Source: CAXQZM01 sp965229645 (GTDB taxonomy: Bacteria; Pseudomonadota; Alphaproteobacteria; UBA7985). Taken from it: a stretch of 64,000 nt of DNA. Made by a program: the position numbers and the translations under genes. The notes beneath the pieces were generated by a model. It searched no databases, was not told the origin of the DNA, and saw only the letters and a list, made by a program, of their open reading frames with translations. Every line of letters begins with the position of its first letter. Position 1 is the stretch's first letter. Shown piece after piece: positions 50,403 to 58,660 of the stretch. The stretch is taken from assembly GCA_965229645.1 (NCBI GenBank), contig OZ245893.1, positions 2,666,001 to 2,730,000 of the forward strand, written 5' to 3'.

Positions 50403-52187
50403 TCATCTTTCCGTTTGGATCAATATGCGCTTTGCCATCAACTCAAACAGACTAGGAACGATCTCACTGTGGCGTTGAATGAGGACCTTGTTGGGATAAA
50501 AACCGCCAACGTCGTGGCGAATGCCAAGGGCACAGATTTCTAAGTCCCCTAAGGTGTTGAGAGTAGATTTCAGCGCCTTGGAGAGTGCTTCATTGCCCGA
50601 AAATCGTTCGGTCGTGCCGCAGCTTGGGGCACCGTCGGAAAGGACGATGAGCAATTTGCGTTGCTGAGGCATGGCGCGGAGACGTGTTGCCGCCCAAGCG
50701 AGAGCCTCGTGATCAATGTTCTCGTTTAGCAGCGTTCCTTCGCATAAGGCGGGTAGAGCCTTGCGCGGTTGTCGCCATGGCTGCCCAAAAGGTTTCAAGA
50801 CCAGATGCCGCACATCATTGAGCCGCCAGTTTGTGCCAGGCGGCGCTGGGGGGGAACCAGCAGCTTTCCAGGCCGCGAAGGTTTTCCCGCCGCGTTTCGA
50901 GGCCGTGGTAAACCCCAGGACCTCAAAGGTAATGTTGGCCAGATTGAGCGCATCGCCCAGCGCGCGAACGGCCAAGACGGTGAGATCCATCCATTTTCCC
51001 CGCATGGACCCTGAGCAATCCATGAGCATTGCGACCGCCGCGTCCAAATCTTGCGCATCGATTTCTTGCTTGAAGAGGCGTCGTTTTTGCGGGGCCGCGA
51101 TGACTTGCGCGAGACGGGAAGCATCAATGAGACCTTCTTCGCGATCAAATGTCCAAGCGGACTGGCGCTTAGCACGCAAGGCCAGCGAAAGGGCGCGAGA
51201 CAGGCGACGCGCCTCCGCGCTCTGTTCAGCGTAGGCGTGACTCAAACGAAGATTGTGTCGTTCAGCTTGCTCCGCGCTTATTAAAGACGCGAGGGGCAGC
51301 TCTTGATCAAAGTCTGTTGTATAGGGCTGCATGGGCGCAGCCGTGGACCCCTCCTGGTCTGCGCGTTCTTCGTCCTCATCTCGCTCTCCCGCGCCCGCCA
51401 TGGCTTCGTGAAAGGCCTGTTGCGCAAGGGACCTGATCTCTTCATCTTGATTGCCATGGCCTCCATCTTTTGGGGCATCTTGCCCATCGGGCGCGCGCCG
51501 TCTTTGCTCAATTGTGAGGCTTGTGGAAACGGCCCCCAGAAAGGCGCTCACGGCACCTGCAAACCCCAGTGAGTCGTGGAGCTTTGCGTCCATGCGCAGG
51601 ACTTCGCGTTCGTAGCGCCGCAGAAACCATCCAGCCCACATGTCGACCGCGCCGCTATCAAACAGAGGTTCGGGCATGGCGCCCCAGCGATCGGCGAAGA
51701 CGAGGAAGAGGGCGCGATCCAAGGGAAGCTGCGCGGCCAAAAACGCGTTCCCAGACCCCGATGCCTCAAGTTCTGATTGCGCCATTGCCTGCACGGAGGC
51801 GAACATCCCAGGATAGCATCTGAGGCCAAATGCGGTTGCCCGCGCCATATCCAGCTGATGGGCCAACCCGCTCAGGCCGATGCCGTGCCGGTCCATAAAG
51901 GCGGCGCGGGCCAAGTCGCCCTTGGCCACCGCCCAAGTCTGCCTGGCCCAGTCTGGCCGAGCGTGGGCGAGCGCATGGGCGTGGTTTGGATTTGCGGCGA
52001 GCGGGCGTGCCAGATTTTCAAGGGCGCGTCGTCCGCGGTCAAAGGCCTGCAACCTCTGGCGTTTTTGCGCGCGTTCTAGGTCGCTCAGGTCATCGTCGGG
52101 ATGCGCCCAAAGCTGGAGCCATTCTGCGCCGTGACGCACGGTTCCCCGCGCATCACGCTTTTGAATTTTGGTCTTGATTTCCGTCAA
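50403..52187 (-). CDS. CobT-family VWA domain protein
   Basis: This 594-residue protein's C-terminal half matches cobaltochelatase subunit CobT. The blocks are PYTTDFDQEL, SAWTFDREEGLIDASRLAQVI, a VWA MIDAS motif DCSGSMRG (Asp390, Ser392, Ser394), EVLGFTT, RLNDVRHLVLK, LLNENIDHEALAWA and LIVLSDGAPS. The N-terminal part is divergent from the CobT I remember, with an acidic stretch at 265-280. CobT works with CobS and CobN to insert cobalt; neither partner is here. The start is TTG two bases after the iclR stop (GTG at 52139 is an alternative), so it is coupled to the regulator. It may be a CobT paralogue with another AAA+ partner. Confidence 0.8.
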   Translation of the reverse strand: MTEIKTKIQKRDARGTVRHGAEWLQLWAHPDDDLSDLERAQKRQRLQAFDRGRRALENLARPLAANPNHAHALAHARPDWARQTWAVAKGDLARAAFMDRHGIGLSGLAHQLDMARATAFGLRCYPGMFASVQAMAQSELEASGSGNAFLAAQLPLDRALFLVFADRWGAMPEPLFDSGAVDMWAGWFLRRYEREVLRMDAKLHDSLGFAGAVSAFLGAVSTSLTIEQRRRAPDGQDAPKDGGHGNQDEEIRSLAQQAFHEAMAGAGERDEDEERADQEGSTAAPMQPYTTDFDQELPLASLISAEQAERHNLRLSHAYAEQSAEARRLSRALSLALRAKRQSAWTFDREEGLIDASRLAQVIAAPQKRRLFKQEIDAQDLDAAVAMLMDCSGSMRGKWMDLTVLAVRALGDALNLANITFEVLGFTTASKRGGKTFAAWKAAGSPPAPPGTNWRLNDVRHLVLKPFGQPWRQPRKALPALCEGTLLNENIDHEALAWAATRLRAMPQQRKLLIVLSDGAPSCGTTERFSGNEALSKALKSTLNTLGDLEICALGIRHDVGGFYPNKVLIQRHSEIVPSLFELMAKRILIQTER

Positions 52188-52189
52188 TT

Positions 52190-52993
52190 TTAAGCAAGAT
52201 TTGCGGAAATTTCCGCCGCCGCTGCCCGCATGGGGGTCAGGAATTCAGCCTCGATCTGCTCAGGGGACCGCTGCCAAGTATGGCAGCACACGTTCATGGC
52301 CGCGACGATTTGGCCAGAGGCGTTCTTGATCGGAACGGCAAGCGAGCAAACCCCACGCTCAAATTCTTCCCGCAAAAGGCAATAGCCGCGATCGCGGACG
52401 CCGCCAATGGCGGTGACGAGGGCGGACACTTCCCAAATCGTTTGGTCGGTAAGCGGCGTGCGGGGGAATTCTCGGAGCAATTTTTCCAACTTTTCTGCGC
52501 CCATGTCGCTCAGCAAAACACGCCCCAGCGAGGTCGCGAAGGCAGGCGCGCGGGTGCCGATGTTTAGCTGAACGTTTGCGATGCGATGGCCCGCCGCGCG
52601 GCCCACGAAAACAATTTCCGCGCCGTCCAAGACAGCCAAGGAGCAGGTATGGTCAAGGTCTGCGGAAATTCGCCGAAGCACGGGCGTTGCCACATCACTC
52701 AGGCCCAGGGAAGAAATGTAAGAAAAGCCCAATTCCAAGACCTTAGAGGTCAAAGTGTAGTTTTTACCGTCAAAGTCGGCATAGCCTTGATCGCATAACG
52801 TCAGCAGATAGCGACGCGTTGCTGCGCGGGTCAAACCTGCCGCTTCCGCCACGTGGGTCAGGTTCATGATGGGACGGTGGGACGAAAAGGACCGGAGCAC
52901 CTGCAAACCCGCCGCAAAGCTGGCGACGGTTTCTTGTCTGGCGGGCTTTGTCGCCACTTCGCTTTTTGTCGCCACTTCGCTTGTCGTCAACAT
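52190..52993 (-). CDS. IclR-family transcriptional regulator of the hydroquinone operon
   Basis: This 267-residue regulator has an N-terminal winged helix-turn-helix (MNLTHVAEAAGLTRAATRRYLLTL) and a C-terminal IclR effector domain (SCSLAVLDGAEIVFVGRA, ATSLGRVLLSDMG, SLAVPIKNASGQIVAAMNV). This resembles PcaR/PobR-type regulators of aromatic catabolism. The ATG at 52993 is preferred over the longer open frame. Codons 5-16 encode SEVATK twice, from a perfect 18-bp tandem repeat. It is divergent from the hydroquinone dioxygenase genes, 139 bases away, and so is probably their regulator, with a pathway intermediate as the likely effector. Confidence 0.9.
   Translation of the reverse strand: MLTTSEVATKSEVATKPARQETVASFAAGLQVLRSFSSHRPIMNLTHVAEAAGLTRAATRRYLLTLCDQGYADFDGKNYTLTSKVLELGFSYISSLGLSDVATPVLRRISADLDHTCSLAVLDGAEIVFVGRAAGHRIANVQLNIGTRAPAFATSLGRVLLSDMGAEKLEKLLREFPRTPLTDQTIWEVSALVTAIGGVRDRGYCLLREEFERGVCSLAVPIKNASGQIVAAMNVCCHTWQRSPEQIEAEFLTPMRAAAAEISANLA
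52947..52982. repeat. perfect 18-bp tandem duplication in iclR
   Basis: TTTGTCGCCACTTCGCTT occurs twice without a gap. It encodes the in-frame duplication SEVATK-SEVATK before the DNA-binding domain. Confidence 0.9.
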
Positions 52994-53024
52994 GTCGAGT
53001 GCCTTCCAAAAAAATGACCGCTCT

Positions 53025-53052
53025 GCGAACAAATTAACGACCAGCGAACAAA
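53025..53052. promoter_or_regulatory. candidate IclR-type operator, tandem GCGAACAAA sites
   Basis: GCGAACAAA occurs at 53025-53033 and 53044-53052, 19 bases apart, roughly two helical turns. The pair lies just upstream of the promoter of the dioxygenase operon, a position suited to activation. Confidence 0.5.
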
Positions 53053-53067
53053 CATCAAGTCCTCGTG

Positions 53068-53095
53068 TTGACAAATTCCATAATCGCTCAATAAT
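53068..53095 (+). promoter_or_regulatory. probable promoter of the hydroquinone operon
   Basis: TTGACA (53068-53073) is followed after 16 bases by AATAAT (53090-53095). The expected transcript start, near 53102, leaves about 30 bases to the first ATG, with GGAGG at 53122-53126. Confidence 0.6.
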
Positions 53096-53132
53096 TCAAG
53101 CCAAATGGAACGCAAACCCCTGGGAGGCGCGC

Positions 53133-53654
53133 ATGTCGAACTACACGACCGAATTCGGGTCTATTGATGATTATCGCTCTGGCGGCGTCATGGCGATTGA
53201 CGATGACCCAAAAAACTATGTTTTCTCCAACATCTTCGACGTCGCTGCCAAGTCAGCCCCCTATGAGCGCGTCGCGGTCGGGAAAAACTTCGAATACGTC
53301 ATTGAGGCCATTCGTGCCGAGGGAACGTCGGATTGGTACACCTGCGCGCACGATGAGTTTATCCTTGCCATGGACTACGGCTTTAAGGTCGAGGTCATGA
53401 AATTGGACGATCCTGACGCCGTGGTTGATCCCGAGAGCGAGGGGGCGGTGAAAATAAAAGGAACGCCCGCGGGCAGGGCCATGGGCTGGGCCAAACTCGG
53501 CCGCGGCCATATGTGCATCTTACCGGTTGGCAGCGCGTACCGCCTGATTTCTGAACAACCCGCAACGGCGATTTTCCAATCCGTCGAGGGCAAAGAAACC
53601 ATTCATCGGTGGGCGGAAATCTGCCAGTCGCAGTCGCTCGACAAGCCCAACTAA
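53133..53654 (+). CDS. hapC: hydroquinone 1,2-dioxygenase small subunit
   Basis: This 173-residue protein is adjacent to the large dioxygenase subunit and matches the size of HapC/PnpC (about 17-19 kDa), the non-catalytic cupin-like partner. Visible features are WYTCAHDEFILAMDYGFKVEVMKLDD and the block MGWAKLGRGHMCILPVGSAYRL, which reads as a cupin barrel with an alternative metal-site pattern. The start at 53133 has a strong GGAGG site. The assignment rests mainly on its neighbour and the pathway genes that follow. It is also known as pnpC. Confidence 0.85.
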   Translation: MSNYTTEFGSIDDYRSGGVMAIDDDPKNYVFSNIFDVAAKSAPYERVAVGKNFEYVIEAIRAEGTSDWYTCAHDEFILAMDYGFKVEVMKLDDPDAVVDPESEGAVKIKGTPAGRAMGWAKLGRGHMCILPVGSAYRLISEQPATAIFQSVEGKETIHRWAEICQSQSLDKPN

Positions 53655-53675
53655 GCAGCGAGGAGGAAACCATCA

Positions 53676-54674
53676 ATGCTCGAAACTACATCCAAAACCG
53701 AAACCCACTTCAATGCCTCTGCCGCAGATAATACGACTGGCTATCGATCCTTTGAGGCCGGCGCTTTTGCCTTCCGCCGCGACGAATACTTTGCCCATAT
53801 TTCCTGGCCTGGCGGCATTCATCAAATGCCCATCGATGTCTTCCTGCGCGCGCTGATGCGCGATGTGGCCTGGGGATTCTTCTACGGTACCGTCAACTTT
53901 GACGCGGTTTTTGGCACGACCAACTACTACGGCGAAGTCGATATGTTCGCGGGCAAAACCAACGAAGCCTTCACCTCGGTCGGGCGTGACTTCACGCAGC
54001 GTTTCAAGGCCGATGAACTCATGACGACGTTCAAGGATATGATCTCGGACTGGACCAACGAGGGGTACGATCCCTTCGCGGCACCGCAGGAAACCGGCAC
54101 GCCCTGGGGCAACAAGAACGGTGACAATGAAGACGCCGTTACCCGTGAACGCGTAACCGCCAAACGCATGGTCGGCCTGCCAGGCGATACGCCTGTTCGC
54201 ACCGACGATAATGGCTATCCGGTCAACCGCATGTTTGCGGATGTTGAGCAGGACCAGCCCGAATTTCATGTCGAACCAGGGTTCGAGGATGAGTTTGCGG
54301 CCTTCAATCTGTTTGGGTACCTTTCACGGTCCGATGTTACCTGGAACCCAAGCGTGTGCTCCGTGGTGAATGAGAGCCTGTTCTGCCCAACGTCAGAGGA
54401 GTTCATCCTGCCCGTTGAGCATGGCAATGACCGCTGCGAATGGTTCCTGCAGCTGTCCGATGAGATCATCTGGACGATCAAGGACGGCTCGACAGGTCGC
54501 TACCGGGCGCAAGTCATCGCGCGCGCAGGTGACATTTGCTGCATGCCCGCTGACATTCGCCACCAAGGTTTCTCCAACAAGCGCTCTATGTTGCTGGTCT
54601 GGGAAAACGGGTCGCCCAAAATTCCTGAGTTGATCGCCCAAGGCAAAGCACCGAACGTCGCCGTCCAGTTTTAA
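53676..54674 (+). CDS. hapD: hydroquinone 1,2-dioxygenase large (catalytic) subunit
   Basis: This subunit cleaves hydroquinone to 4-hydroxymuconic semialdehyde with Fe(II) and O2. The 332-residue protein has FRRDEYFAHISWPGGIH at the N-terminus and LRALMRDVAWGFFYGTVNFD. The metal site is EHGNDRCE and RHQGF. His249, Asn251, Glu255 and His296 have exactly the spacing (2, 4 and 41 residues) of the iron ligands His256, Asn258, Glu262 and His303 that I recall for Pseudomonas PnpD. A ribosome binding site AGGAGG precedes it, 21 bases after the small subunit. Confidence 0.92.
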   Translation: MLETTSKTETHFNASAADNTTGYRSFEAGAFAFRRDEYFAHISWPGGIHQMPIDVFLRALMRDVAWGFFYGTVNFDAVFGTTNYYGEVDMFAGKTNEAFTSVGRDFTQRFKADELMTTFKDMISDWTNEGYDPFAAPQETGTPWGNKNGDNEDAVTRERVTAKRMVGLPGDTPVRTDDNGYPVNRMFADVEQDQPEFHVEPGFEDEFAAFNLFGYLSRSDVTWNPSVCSVVNESLFCPTSEEFILPVEHGNDRCEWFLQLSDEIIWTIKDGSTGRYRAQVIARAGDICCMPADIRHQGFSNKRSMLLVWENGSPKIPELIAQGKAPNVAVQF

Positions 54675-54767
54675 CAATGCGGGGTGCCAGCGGCCTCTTC
54701 AACCGATCTTCCTTCCCATCTTGCCTGACCATAGCGTGGGCCCTCAAAGCCTACAGATAGGATCGCC

Positions 54768-56243
54768 ATGTCTTTTTCAGGACCCAACAAACTGCTGATC
54801 AATGGCCAATGGGTCGACGGTGTTGAGGGCAAAACCATCGAGGTGGTGAACCCCTACAACGGGGAGAAAATCATAGACATCGCAGAGGCAAGGGCGGCGG
54901 ACGTTGATCGGGCCGTCGCGGCCGCGCGCGCGGCCTTCCCAGCTTGGTCAAAGATGGCGGCCCATGATCGCGGCACGCTCATGCTCAAGCTCGCCGATGC
55001 CATTGAGGCGCGGACGGAGGAGTTTATCCAGCTTGAGGCGCTCGATACGGGTCACCCCGTCGCCGACGCGCGCCGCCTAGACGTGCCGCGCACGGTTCTG
55101 TGCTTCCGCTATTTTGGCGGTATGGCGGATAAGTTGCAGGGCGATGTTCTGCCTGTTGATGCGGGGTTCTTGAACTATGTGAAGCGCGAGCCCATCGGCG
55201 TTGTGGGTCATATCGTTCCCTGGAATTTCCCGCTCATGTTCACGAGCTGGAAGCTCGGGCCGTCGCTGGCGGCGGGAAACACGGTGGTCATGAAACCTTC
55301 GGAGTTGACGCCGCTTTCAACGCTTCGTGTTGCGGAACTGGCCCTTGAGGTTGGGTTTCCGCCTGGCGTTTTGAATGTGGTGCCTGGCTACGGCTACGAC
55401 GCGGGGGCCCGCATTGCCGAGCATCCTGGTATCGGCAAAGTCGCCTTTACTGGATCGACCGCCACGGGGCGCTCAATCGTTCAGGCGTCCGCTGGCAATC
55501 TCAAGAAACTCCAGCTGGAACTCGGCGGCAAGGGCCCCAATATCGTCTTTGAAGATGCCGTTCTTCCCGCAGCGGTCGGCGGGTCGGCCTTCGCAATTTT
55601 TCACAATCAAGGCCAGGCCTGCATCGCAGGCTCCCGTCTCATGCTGCACGAGCGCATTGCCGACGCGTTTTTAGAAAAATTTGTCGGATTGGCCAAATCC
55701 ATCCGTTTGGGTGATCCCCTCGATCCCAAGACAGAAATGGGGCCGCTGACCTCAAAGATGCACTTAGATCGGGTCTTGGCCTACGTTGACGTTGCCAAGG
55801 AAGAGGGCGGAAAAATCCTTTGCGGCGGGAAGCGGCCCGACGATCCCGCCCTACAGAACGGCTACTTCTTGGAACCCACAATCGTCGAAGCCAAACCTGG
55901 GGATCGGATCTCAAAAGAGGAAGTCTTTGGGCCCTTCGTCACCTTGACCCGCTTTGGCACCGACGCGGACGCCTTGGCCGAGGCCAACAGTACGATTTAC
56001 GGTCTGGGCGCGGGTCTCTGGACCAAGGACTTAGCGCGCGCGCATCGGTTCGCCGATCAGATTCATGCGGGCATGGTCTGGATAAACTCTTACAAGCGGG
56101 TGCACCCTGCCTCGCCGTTTGGCGGTGTCGGAGAGTCGGGTTACGGCCGCGAAATGGGCTTTGAAGCCATGCGCGAATATACCCAGCCCAAGTCCGTTTG
56201 GATCAATGTCGATGCGGAGATTCCGCCGTTTTACCAGCGATAG
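54768..56243 (+). CDS. hapE: aldehyde dehydrogenase, probable 4-hydroxymuconic semialdehyde dehydrogenase
   Basis: This 491-residue NAD-dependent aldehyde dehydrogenase has the catalytic glutamate at residue 251 (ELGGKGPN), the catalytic cysteine at residue 285 (NQGQACIAG) and VGHIVPWNFPL. The coenzyme-binding block is FTGSTATGRSI. Position between the dioxygenase and maleylacetate reductase assigns it the oxidation of 4-hydroxymuconic semialdehyde to maleylacetate, the HapE/PnpE step. From sequence alone it could equally be a betaine- or succinate-semialdehyde-type enzyme. It follows hapD by 93 bases and ends four bases before the reductase. Confidence 0.87.
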   Translation: MSFSGPNKLLINGQWVDGVEGKTIEVVNPYNGEKIIDIAEARAADVDRAVAAARAAFPAWSKMAAHDRGTLMLKLADAIEARTEEFIQLEALDTGHPVADARRLDVPRTVLCFRYFGGMADKLQGDVLPVDAGFLNYVKREPIGVVGHIVPWNFPLMFTSWKLGPSLAAGNTVVMKPSELTPLSTLRVAELALEVGFPPGVLNVVPGYGYDAGARIAEHPGIGKVAFTGSTATGRSIVQASAGNLKKLQLELGGKGPNIVFEDAVLPAAVGGSAFAIFHNQGQACIAGSRLMLHERIADAFLEKFVGLAKSIRLGDPLDPKTEMGPLTSKMHLDRVLAYVDVAKEEGGKILCGGKRPDDPALQNGYFLEPTIVEAKPGDRISKEEVFGPFVTLTRFGTDADALAEANSTIYGLGAGLWTKDLARAHRFADQIHAGMVWINSYKRVHPASPFGGVGESGYGREMGFEAMREYTQPKSVWINVDAEIPPFYQR

Positions 56244-56247
56244 GACC

Positions 56248-57303
56248 ATGAGCGAGCAGCGCAAATTCGTCTTTAAGGGGCTCCATGTCCGCGTCATCTT
56301 TGGACGCGGGGAGTTAGCGCGCGTGTCCGAGGAAGCGCAGCGCATGGGTTTGCGCCGCGTCGCGGTTTTGACGACACCGCATCAGGAACAAACGGGTGCC
56401 GAGGTGGTCGATTTGCTTGGTTCTATGGGTGTTGGAAACTTAGCGACCGCGGCCATGCATACGCCCGTGGAGGTGACGGAAACGGCGCTCGCCTGGTGCA
56501 AGGACCGTCAGGTGGACGGCGTGGTGTCGGTTGGCGGTGGTTCCGCCATAGGTCTTGGCAAGGCGATTGCCCTGCGCACGGATTTGCCCCAGCTCTGCAT
56601 TCCCACGACCTATGCAGGTTCAGAAATGACGGATATTTTGGGCCAGACCGTCAAAGGTGAGAAAACAACGCAGCGCGGCCCGCAAATCCAACCAGAGGTT
56701 GTGATCTACGATCCGTCCCTCACCGATACGCTGCCGCCCGCGCTTGCCATCAGCAGTGGTTTTAACGCCATGGCCCATGCGGTGGAGGCGCTTTACGCCA
56801 CCGACTGCAATCCGATCATTGCGCAGTTGGCGACCGACGGGTTGTGCTTGCTCGTGCGGTCCTTGCCGAATTTAGCGACCGAAGAAGCGCGCGACGAAGC
56901 CCTAAAGGGCGCGTGGTTCTGCGGCGTGGCTCTGGGGTCCTGCACCATGGCGCTGCATCATAAGCTGGCGCATGTCCTCGGCGGTGCTTTTGGCTTGCCG
57001 CACGCGCAAAGCCATACGGCCCTGCTGCCCTTCTCCCTGGCCTATAACGAGCCTGCGCTCAACGGCGAGCTCAAGCCGATTAAGGCTGCCTTGAAAACCG
57101 ATAACTTGGCCCAGGCGCTGTTTGATTTGGCCAAATCTTTAGGGGCCCCGACCTCGCTCGCTGAGGTGGGCATGCCCGCCAGCGGCATCGAAACGGCGAC
57201 TGAGATTGCCATGGCGGCCCCCTATCCGAACCCCCGGGCGCTAACGAAAGACGGCATCCGGGCCTTGCTGGACGACGCATACCACGGACGTCGACCCGCA
57301 TGA
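56248..57303 (+). CDS. macA: maleylacetate reductase
   Basis: This 351-residue member of the iron-containing alcohol dehydrogenase-like family reduces maleylacetate to 3-oxoadipate with NADH or NADPH. Family blocks are IFGRGELARV, SVGGGSAIGLGKAIAL, IPTTYAGSEMTDILG, FNAMAHAVEALYA, HHKLAHVLGGAFGLPHAQSH and a short C-terminus. The TTYAGSE and HHKLAHVLGG motifs distinguish maleylacetate reductases from ordinary iron alcohol dehydrogenases. The ATG is four bases after the previous stop. Both the hydroquinone and the hydroxyquinol branch need this enzyme. Confidence 0.93.
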   Translation: MSEQRKFVFKGLHVRVIFGRGELARVSEEAQRMGLRRVAVLTTPHQEQTGAEVVDLLGSMGVGNLATAAMHTPVEVTETALAWCKDRQVDGVVSVGGGSAIGLGKAIALRTDLPQLCIPTTYAGSEMTDILGQTVKGEKTTQRGPQIQPEVVIYDPSLTDTLPPALAISSGFNAMAHAVEALYATDCNPIIAQLATDGLCLLVRSLPNLATEEARDEALKGAWFCGVALGSCTMALHHKLAHVLGGAFGLPHAQSHTALLPFSLAYNEPALNGELKPIKAALKTDNLAQALFDLAKSLGAPTSLAEVGMPASGIETATEIAMAAPYPNPRALTKDGIRALLDDAYHGRRPA

Positions 57304-57360
57304 TTTTAACCAACGTGGTCACACACCGCCCATGGACAGCCATGGGAAAGGGAGGAACTT

Positions 57361-58602
57361 ATGTCTAAATTTACCTTGAACCGTCGCTCGGTTCTGAAAA
57401 CCGGTTTGGCATCGGGGGCGGGTCTCGCCGTTGCCAGCCTTTCGACCCCCGCTGTCTTTGCGCAAGCCAGCACCAAGATCGGCTATGTGACGCCGGCAAC
57501 AGGCCCGCTCGCAGGCTTTGCCGAAGCGGATGACTTTGTTCTCGGCAACGTCATGCCCTTGTTGGCGCAACGCGGTGTTGAGGTCATCGTCAAAGACACG
57601 CAATCCTCCCCCGCGCGTGCGGCCGAGGTGACCCAGGAACTGATCGCTGAAGGCGTGTCGATGGTGCTGGTGGCCTCAACGCCTGAAACGACCAACCCCA
57701 CCGCGTCCGTGTGTGAAGCCAACCAAATCCCTTGTATCTCGACCGTAGCTCCTTGGCAGCCTTACTTCTTTGGTCAGGGCGGGGATCCCGCAACGGGCTT
57801 CAATTACTCCTACCACTTCTTCTGGGGCCTTGAGGATTTGATGGCGGTGTTCGCTGGCATGTGGAACCAGCTCGACACCAACAAACAAGTCGGCGGTCTG
57901 TTCCCCAACGATGGCGACGGAAACGCCTGGGGGGATGCATTCCCAGGTTTCATGGGGGAACAAGGTTATGCCATCACCGATCCTGGTCGCTATGAGAATT
58001 TGAACTCCGATTTCTCCAGCCAGATTTCCGCCTTCCAAGCGGCGGAGGTCGATATTCTAACGGGTGTTCCCATTCCTCCCGACTTCACAACCTTCTGGAA
58101 GCAAGCCCTGGCCCAGGGCATGAAACCCAAAGCGGCGTCCATTGGCAAAGCCATCCTGTTCCCCGTCGCGGTTGAGGCCCTGGGGTCGGACGGCCACAAC
58201 CTGTCATCCGAAGTATGGTGGACGCCGAGCCACCCCTTCAGCGACAGCTTGCTCGACCTATCCGCAGCAGAGGTGGCCGATGCCTATACCACGACAACGG
58301 GCCGCCAGTGGACCCAGCCGATCGGGTTTGTCCATGCCCTGTTTGAGGTTGCGGTACGTGTACTTGACACCGCAGGTTCTGGCGCAGACGCGGCAGCAGA
58401 GGCCCTGTCGTCGCTTCAAATCGACACCGTCGTCGGACCGCTTGATTGGTCAGCGGGGCCCGTCAAAAACGTCGCCAAGACCCCCCTGGTCGGCGGCCAG
58501 TGGCGCATGGCGGGCGAAGGCGCCTACGACATGGTGATCACCGAAAATGCGTTGGCAACCAACATTGCGACGCAGGGGTCCATGGAACCCATTTTCGGCT
58601 AA
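57361..58602 (+). CDS. HAAT-family substrate-binding protein of the aromatic operon
   Basis: This 413-residue binding protein of the Peripla_BP_6 type has a Tat-like signal (LNRRSVLKTGLASGAG) with cleavage near VFAQA. The mature start is TKIGYVTPATGPLAGF. Blocks include VKDTQSSPARAAEVTQELI and VASTPETTNPTASVCE. Tryptophans and phenylalanines are abundant around the presumed cleft (APWQPYFFGQGG, WWTPSHPF), which would suit an aromatic or bulky ligand; that is an inference. A ribosome binding site GGGAGG precedes it. The position amid ring-cleavage genes suggests it captures the aromatic growth substrate. Confidence 0.85.
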   Translation: MSKFTLNRRSVLKTGLASGAGLAVASLSTPAVFAQASTKIGYVTPATGPLAGFAEADDFVLGNVMPLLAQRGVEVIVKDTQSSPARAAEVTQELIAEGVSMVLVASTPETTNPTASVCEANQIPCISTVAPWQPYFFGQGGDPATGFNYSYHFFWGLEDLMAVFAGMWNQLDTNKQVGGLFPNDGDGNAWGDAFPGFMGEQGYAITDPGRYENLNSDFSSQISAFQAAEVDILTGVPIPPDFTTFWKQALAQGMKPKAASIGKAILFPVAVEALGSDGHNLSSEVWWTPSHPFSDSLLDLSAAEVADAYTTTTGRQWTQPIGFVHALFEVAVRVLDTAGSGADAAAEALSSLQIDTVVGPLDWSAGPVKNVAKTPLVGGQWRMAGEGAYDMVITENALATNIATQGSMEPIFG

Positions 58603-58622
58603 GGCTTCCTTCCTCCCAGCCT

Positions 58623-58646
58623 CCCCAGGGTCGGTGGACCCTGGGG
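58623..58646 (+). terminator. intercistronic hairpin after the binding-protein gene
   Basis: CCCCAGGGTC-GGTG-GACCCTGGGG is a perfect 10-bp stem in the 58-base gap between the binding-protein gene and its ATPase gene, with no T run. It is more likely an mRNA-stabilising or partial-termination hairpin that raises binding protein over the membrane components than a full terminator. Confidence 0.7.
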
Positions 58647-58660
58647 GCAGGAGATGGCTC

